Origin: Aeromonas eucrenophila
Lineage (GTDB): Bacteria > Pseudomonadota > Gammaproteobacteria > Enterobacterales > Aeromonadaceae
Reading direction: 5' to 3'
DNA length: 64,000 bases
Assembly: GCF_000819865.1 (NCBI RefSeq)
Contig: NZ_CDDF01000014.1
Location: forward strand, 203,007-267,006
Under the pieces are notes generated by a model. That model did no database searches and had not been told where the DNA came from. It saw nothing but the letters and a program-made list of their open reading frames with translations. The position numbers and the translations under genes were made by a program. Below, piece after piece: positions 61,992 through 64,000 of this stretch (position 1 is its first letter; each line of letters opens with the position of its first letter).

Positions 61992-62068
61992 GCGCCCGTA
62001 GCTCAGCTGGATAGAGTACCTGGCTACGAACCAGGTGGTCAGAGGTTCGAATCCTCTCGGGCGCACCA
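61992..62068 (+). tRNA. tRNA-Arg (ACG), copy 4, T-stem variant
   Basis: 77 nt, differing from the others at two T-stem positions: the pair G-C is replaced by A-T (GGAGG/CCTCC becomes AGAGG/CCTCT). Pairing is kept, so the gene is probably functional. Confidence 0.96.
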
Positions 62069-62097
62069 TTTTTGAAGGCAATGCTAAAAGTTGATGA

Positions 62098-62174
62098 GCG
62101 CCCGTAGCTCAGCTGGATAGAGTACCTGGCTACGAACCAGGTGGTCGGAGGTTCGAATCCTCCCGGGCGCACCA
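62098..62174 (+). tRNA. tRNA-Arg (ACG), copy 5
   Basis: 77 nt, identical to copies 1-3. Last tRNA of the cluster, six bases before the terminator. Confidence 0.97.
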
Positions 62175-62179
62175 TATAG

Positions 62180-62211
62180 ACAGCCTCGACTCAGGTCGAG
62201 GCTGTTTTTTT
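62180..62211 (+). terminator. Rho-independent terminator of tRNA operon
   Basis: Stem ACAGCCTCGAC / GTCGAGGCTGT with a 4-nt loop, then T7. Confidence 0.93.
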
Positions 62212-62391
62212 ATGTGCCCATTTCCTCTTTCAGCATGAAAATATGCTGCTATCTGCACATTCCCCCCTATCTTTCTCTATCCTCTGGGTCGCTTTGTCAC
62301 TCGGCCGACGAGTCCCGGCGGATCCCCTGTGCCGCGTCAGGCGCTCGCCCAGGCCGCTCTGAGCGCTTTCTACTTCAGTAGCACTAAGGTC
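62212..62391. other. Intergenic DNA after tRNA operon
   Basis: About 180 bp with no gene, hairpin or promoter that I can support, lying between the tRNA terminator and the tandem repeats. Confidence 0.35.
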
Positions 62392-62675
62392 CGCCCACTA
62401 TCCCCTGGATATCTACTCAGGCAGGCGTGACGGGCCTGTGGGGGCATGCTACCTCCCCATAATCACAGGTCGCCCACCATCCCTTGGATATCGATTCAGA
62501 TAGCCACGGCTGGCCTGTGAGCGCGTGTTATTCCCGTATCATCATCCATCCCTTGGGGAGCGGCTCAGACAGCCACGGTTGGCCTGTGAGCGCGTGCCAT
62601 TCCCATACCATCAGGGTTCGCCTACCATCCCCTGAGGATTGGCTTAGACAGATACTGCGAGCGGTGGGCATGGGC
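62392..62675 (+). repeat. Degenerate tandem repeat array, about 3.7 units of 72-79 bp
   Basis: Units begin at 62392, 62471, about 62543 and 62619. Each shows CGCCYACYATCCCYTGG-type heads (unit 3 has a shortened head), then TCAGAYAGCCACGGYTGG-like middles and GGCCTGTGAGCGCGTGYYAT followed by TCCCRTA. Copies 2 and 3 are most alike. A coding frame over them yields a repeated peptide but lacks protein-like features. Position just after a tRNA operon recalls the rtT repeats after E. coli tyrT; relation is unknown. Confidence 0.75.
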
Positions 62676-62690
62676 GAGCGCTGGACAATA

Positions 62691-62716
62691 AAAAAGGATG
62701 CCTAGGCATCCTTTTT
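62691..62716. terminator. Bidirectional terminator, pbpG side
   Basis: Stem AAAAAGGATGCC / GGCATCCTTTTT with a 2-nt loop; A and T runs on both sides. Ends pbpG on the minus strand. Confidence 0.92.
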
Positions 62717-62734
62717 TGCGTTTCAGCTATCCGC

Positions 62735-63562
62735 TCAGCTCTTGAGCCACTTGCGAATGCGGTTGGCATCGCCGATGGGGGTGCGTTTGCCCACAGAGTT
62801 GAGCAGCACTATGGCCAGCTCCTGGCGATCCGGCTTGGCGCGCATCAGCAGGCAGCGGCCCGCCTCGTCGGTATAGCCGGTCTTGGAGAGGCGCACGTCC
62901 CAGTCCGGGTTCTTCACCAGCGGGTTAGTGTTGTTGAACATCAGGCTATAGGAGGGGTTGGAGAAGCGCATCTCCATGCTGTCGTTCTGGGTGAACTGGC
63001 GGATCAGCGGTTGGCGATAGGCCGCCGAGATGAGCCTGGCCAGATCTTGGGCGGTGGAGACGTTGCGGGTCGACAGGCCGGTGGAGTCATAGTAGCGGGT
63101 ATTGCGCATGCCGAGCTGCTTGGCCTTATTGTTCATGGCGCGGATAAAAGCGGCGCGGCCACCGGGATAGTGGCGGGCCAGGGCGGAGGCCATACGGTTC
63201 TCGGAGGACATCAGCGCCAGGTGCAGGGCATCGCGGCGGGTCACCTTGGTGCCGAAGCGCACCCGGGAGTAGGTGTGCTTGATGTTGTCCCTGTCGTTCT
63301 GATCGACGGTCAGGGTCTGGCTCAGGTTCTGCTTGGCATCCAGCACCACCAGGGCGGTCATCAGCTTGGTGAGGGAGGCGATGGGGCGCACCTGGGTGGG
63401 GTTCTTCTGATAGAGCGTCTTGCCCGTGTTGACGTCCATCACCAGGGCGCTGCCTGACTGTAACTTCAGATTGGCCGGGTTGGGTGCCGCCAGGGCCGCA
63501 GGCAATCCAAGCAGTCCCATCAACCCACACAGCAGCGCGATTGCGCGAATCCGACACCCCAT
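62735..63562 (-). CDS. pbpG: D-alanyl-D-alanine endopeptidase (penicillin-binding protein 7 type)
   Basis: 275-residue periplasmic serine peptidase trimming peptidoglycan cross-links. Signal peptide MGCRIRAIALLCGLMGLLGL ends near ALAAP. Penicilloyl-serine motifs: SxxK in IASLTKLMTALV, SxN in MSSENRMASALAR, and KTG in LSKTGYTDEAG. ATG 63562 (GGAG 8 nt upstream) is preferred over GTG 63604. Length is slightly shorter than E. coli PbpG (310). A DedA gene follows upstream on the same strand, with its own terminator between. Confidence 0.92.
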   Translation of the reverse strand: MGCRIRAIALLCGLMGLLGLPAALAAPNPANLKLQSGSALVMDVNTGKTLYQKNPTQVRPIASLTKLMTALVVLDAKQNLSQTLTVDQNDRDNIKHTYSRVRFGTKVTRRDALHLALMSSENRMASALARHYPGGRAAFIRAMNNKAKQLGMRNTRYYDSTGLSTRNVSTAQDLARLISAAYRQPLIRQFTQNDSMEMRFSNPSYSLMFNNTNPLVKNPDWDVRLSKTGYTDEAGRCLLMRAKPDRQELAIVLLNSVGKRTPIGDANRIRKWLKS

Positions 63563-63660
63563 ACAACCGACTCCATCTACAGCGAAAAAAGGCGCTAGAT
63601 TCACTCATTTTTGCCCTCGCTTTACAAGAGCACCAGCGGGGATTTCGTCATTATTTCCAT

Positions 63661-63687
63661 AAAAAAAGGGCCGCCTGCCGGCGACCC
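63661..63687 (-). terminator. Minus-strand terminator of DedA-family gene
   Basis: On the minus strand GGGTCGCC-GGCA-GGCGGCCC (one T-G pair) followed by T7. Confidence 0.8.
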
Positions 63688-63699
63688 CTGTTACGCGTC

Positions 63700-64000
63700 T
63701 CAATCCTTGGAGACGGTGGCCTTGCGTTTGCTCAGCCAGCGCCAGACCAGCGCGATCAACCCGCCGACCAGCAGTACCAGCGGCAGGCAGAGGATGATGC
63801 TGAGGAACTGGGACTCATACTGTGCGGCCAGCTTGGTGTGGCTCAGGTAGTAGCCCAGGCCGACCAGCGGGCAGATCCACATGATGGAGCTGACCAGGTT
63901 GACGATGAGAAAGCGCCCCTGGGGGATCTCGCTGGCACCGACGATATAGGGATAGGCGGTGCGTACGAAGGCGATGTAGCGAGCCGTGATCAGGGTGACT
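63700..64000 (-). CDS. DedA-family membrane protein, 5' part outside window
   Basis: Only the last about 100 codons are in the window. The visible sequence TARYIAFVRTAYPYIVGASE, then IPQGRFLIVNLVSSIMWICP has the DedA (SNARE-associated/VTT) motif with conserved Arg and Pro/Gly, followed by a terminal helix and KRKATVSKD tail. DedA proteins are undecaprenyl-phosphate or lipid flippase-related and needed for envelope integrity. Proximity to pbpG resembles E. coli pbpG-yohD, so it may be YohD-like. It runs off position 64000. Confidence 0.85.
   Translation of the reverse strand, partial: VTLITARYIAFVRTAYPYIVGASEIPQGRFLIVNLVSSIMWICPLVGLGYYLSHTKLAAQYESQFLSIILCLPLVLLVGGLIALVWRWLSKRKATVSKD

Noticed and set aside
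61978..62175. Short minus-strand frames over the tRNA-Arg genes (MVRPGGFEPPTTWF peptides)
   Set aside because: A well-known spurious translation of antisense tRNA-Arg sequence.
62392..62675. Possible CRISPR array
   Set aside because: Units are contiguous, 72-79 bp and degenerate, with no uniform repeat-spacer alternation and no cas genes nearby.
62484..62705. 73-codon frame with repeated DSHGWPVSAC peptide over the tandem repeats
   Set aside because: The peptide repeat simply mirrors the DNA repeat; no Shine-Dalgarno, and it runs into the terminator.

Overview
The window comes from a high-GC gammaproteobacterium, almost certainly an Aeromonas. It opens with a divergent luxI/luxR pair whose products closely match remembered AhyI/AhyR. 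It also carries several gammaproteobacterial gene neighbourhoods: tolC | nudF-yqiB-cpdA-yqiA ... parE-parC, znuA | znuCB with mepM, and mutS ... pncC-recA-recX-alaS-lysC-csrA-tRNA. No complete phage, insertion sequence or CRISPR array was seen. All calls come from reading the sequence and remembered family features; no database search was run.

Layout. 1-1463: quorum-sensing synthase (cut by the window edge) and receptor. 1797-8696: amino-acid exporter, periplasmic nucleotidase lipoprotein, LpxL-type acyltransferase, HldE and TolC, so mostly envelope biogenesis. 9005-20186: the nudF-yqiB-cpdA-yqiA operon and topoisomerase IV (parE, parC), with a Nudix gene, a GFA-like gene and a YdhI-J-K-type efflux operon inserted between yqiA and parE. 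20262-26075: an accessory stretch with an AT-rich DUF2971 gene, clusters of palindromic repeats, small unknown genes, a VOC protein, a POT-like transporter and an OsmB-like lipoprotein. 26076-28622: a four-gene operon of a J-domain protein and three acidic proteins of unknown function. 28924-33164: an EF-hand protein and an scsABCD-type thiol-redox cluster. 33342-41825: plsC, a sigma54-driven pspA-pspC-pspG operon, yhbQ-rarD, a UDG-like protein, an EamA/LysR pair and the Zur-controlled znuBC/znuA locus.

41900-44796 is the most unusual part. A LapG-type cysteine protease gene converges on a two-gene operon. That operon encodes a short LapD-like membrane protein (LapD-type periplasmic domain, HAMP and a degenerate EAL domain, with no GGDEF) and a TAXI-type periplasmic binding protein whose start overlaps the receptor's stop. 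It looks like a periplasmic ligand-sensing variant of the Lap adhesin-release switch.

45067-50998: MepM-type endopeptidase, a D-2-hydroxyacid dehydrogenase, YjaG, and a CosR/EctR-like MarR regulator divergent from an unknown gene and a BCCT osmolyte transporter. 51073-61296: mutS, a Spy/CpxP-like protein, pncC, recA with an SOS box, recX, alaS, lysC and csrA. 61510-62174: one tRNA-Ser and five near-identical tRNA-Arg(ACG) genes, followed by about 280 bp of degenerate tandem repeats. The window ends with pbpG and a truncated DedA-family gene.
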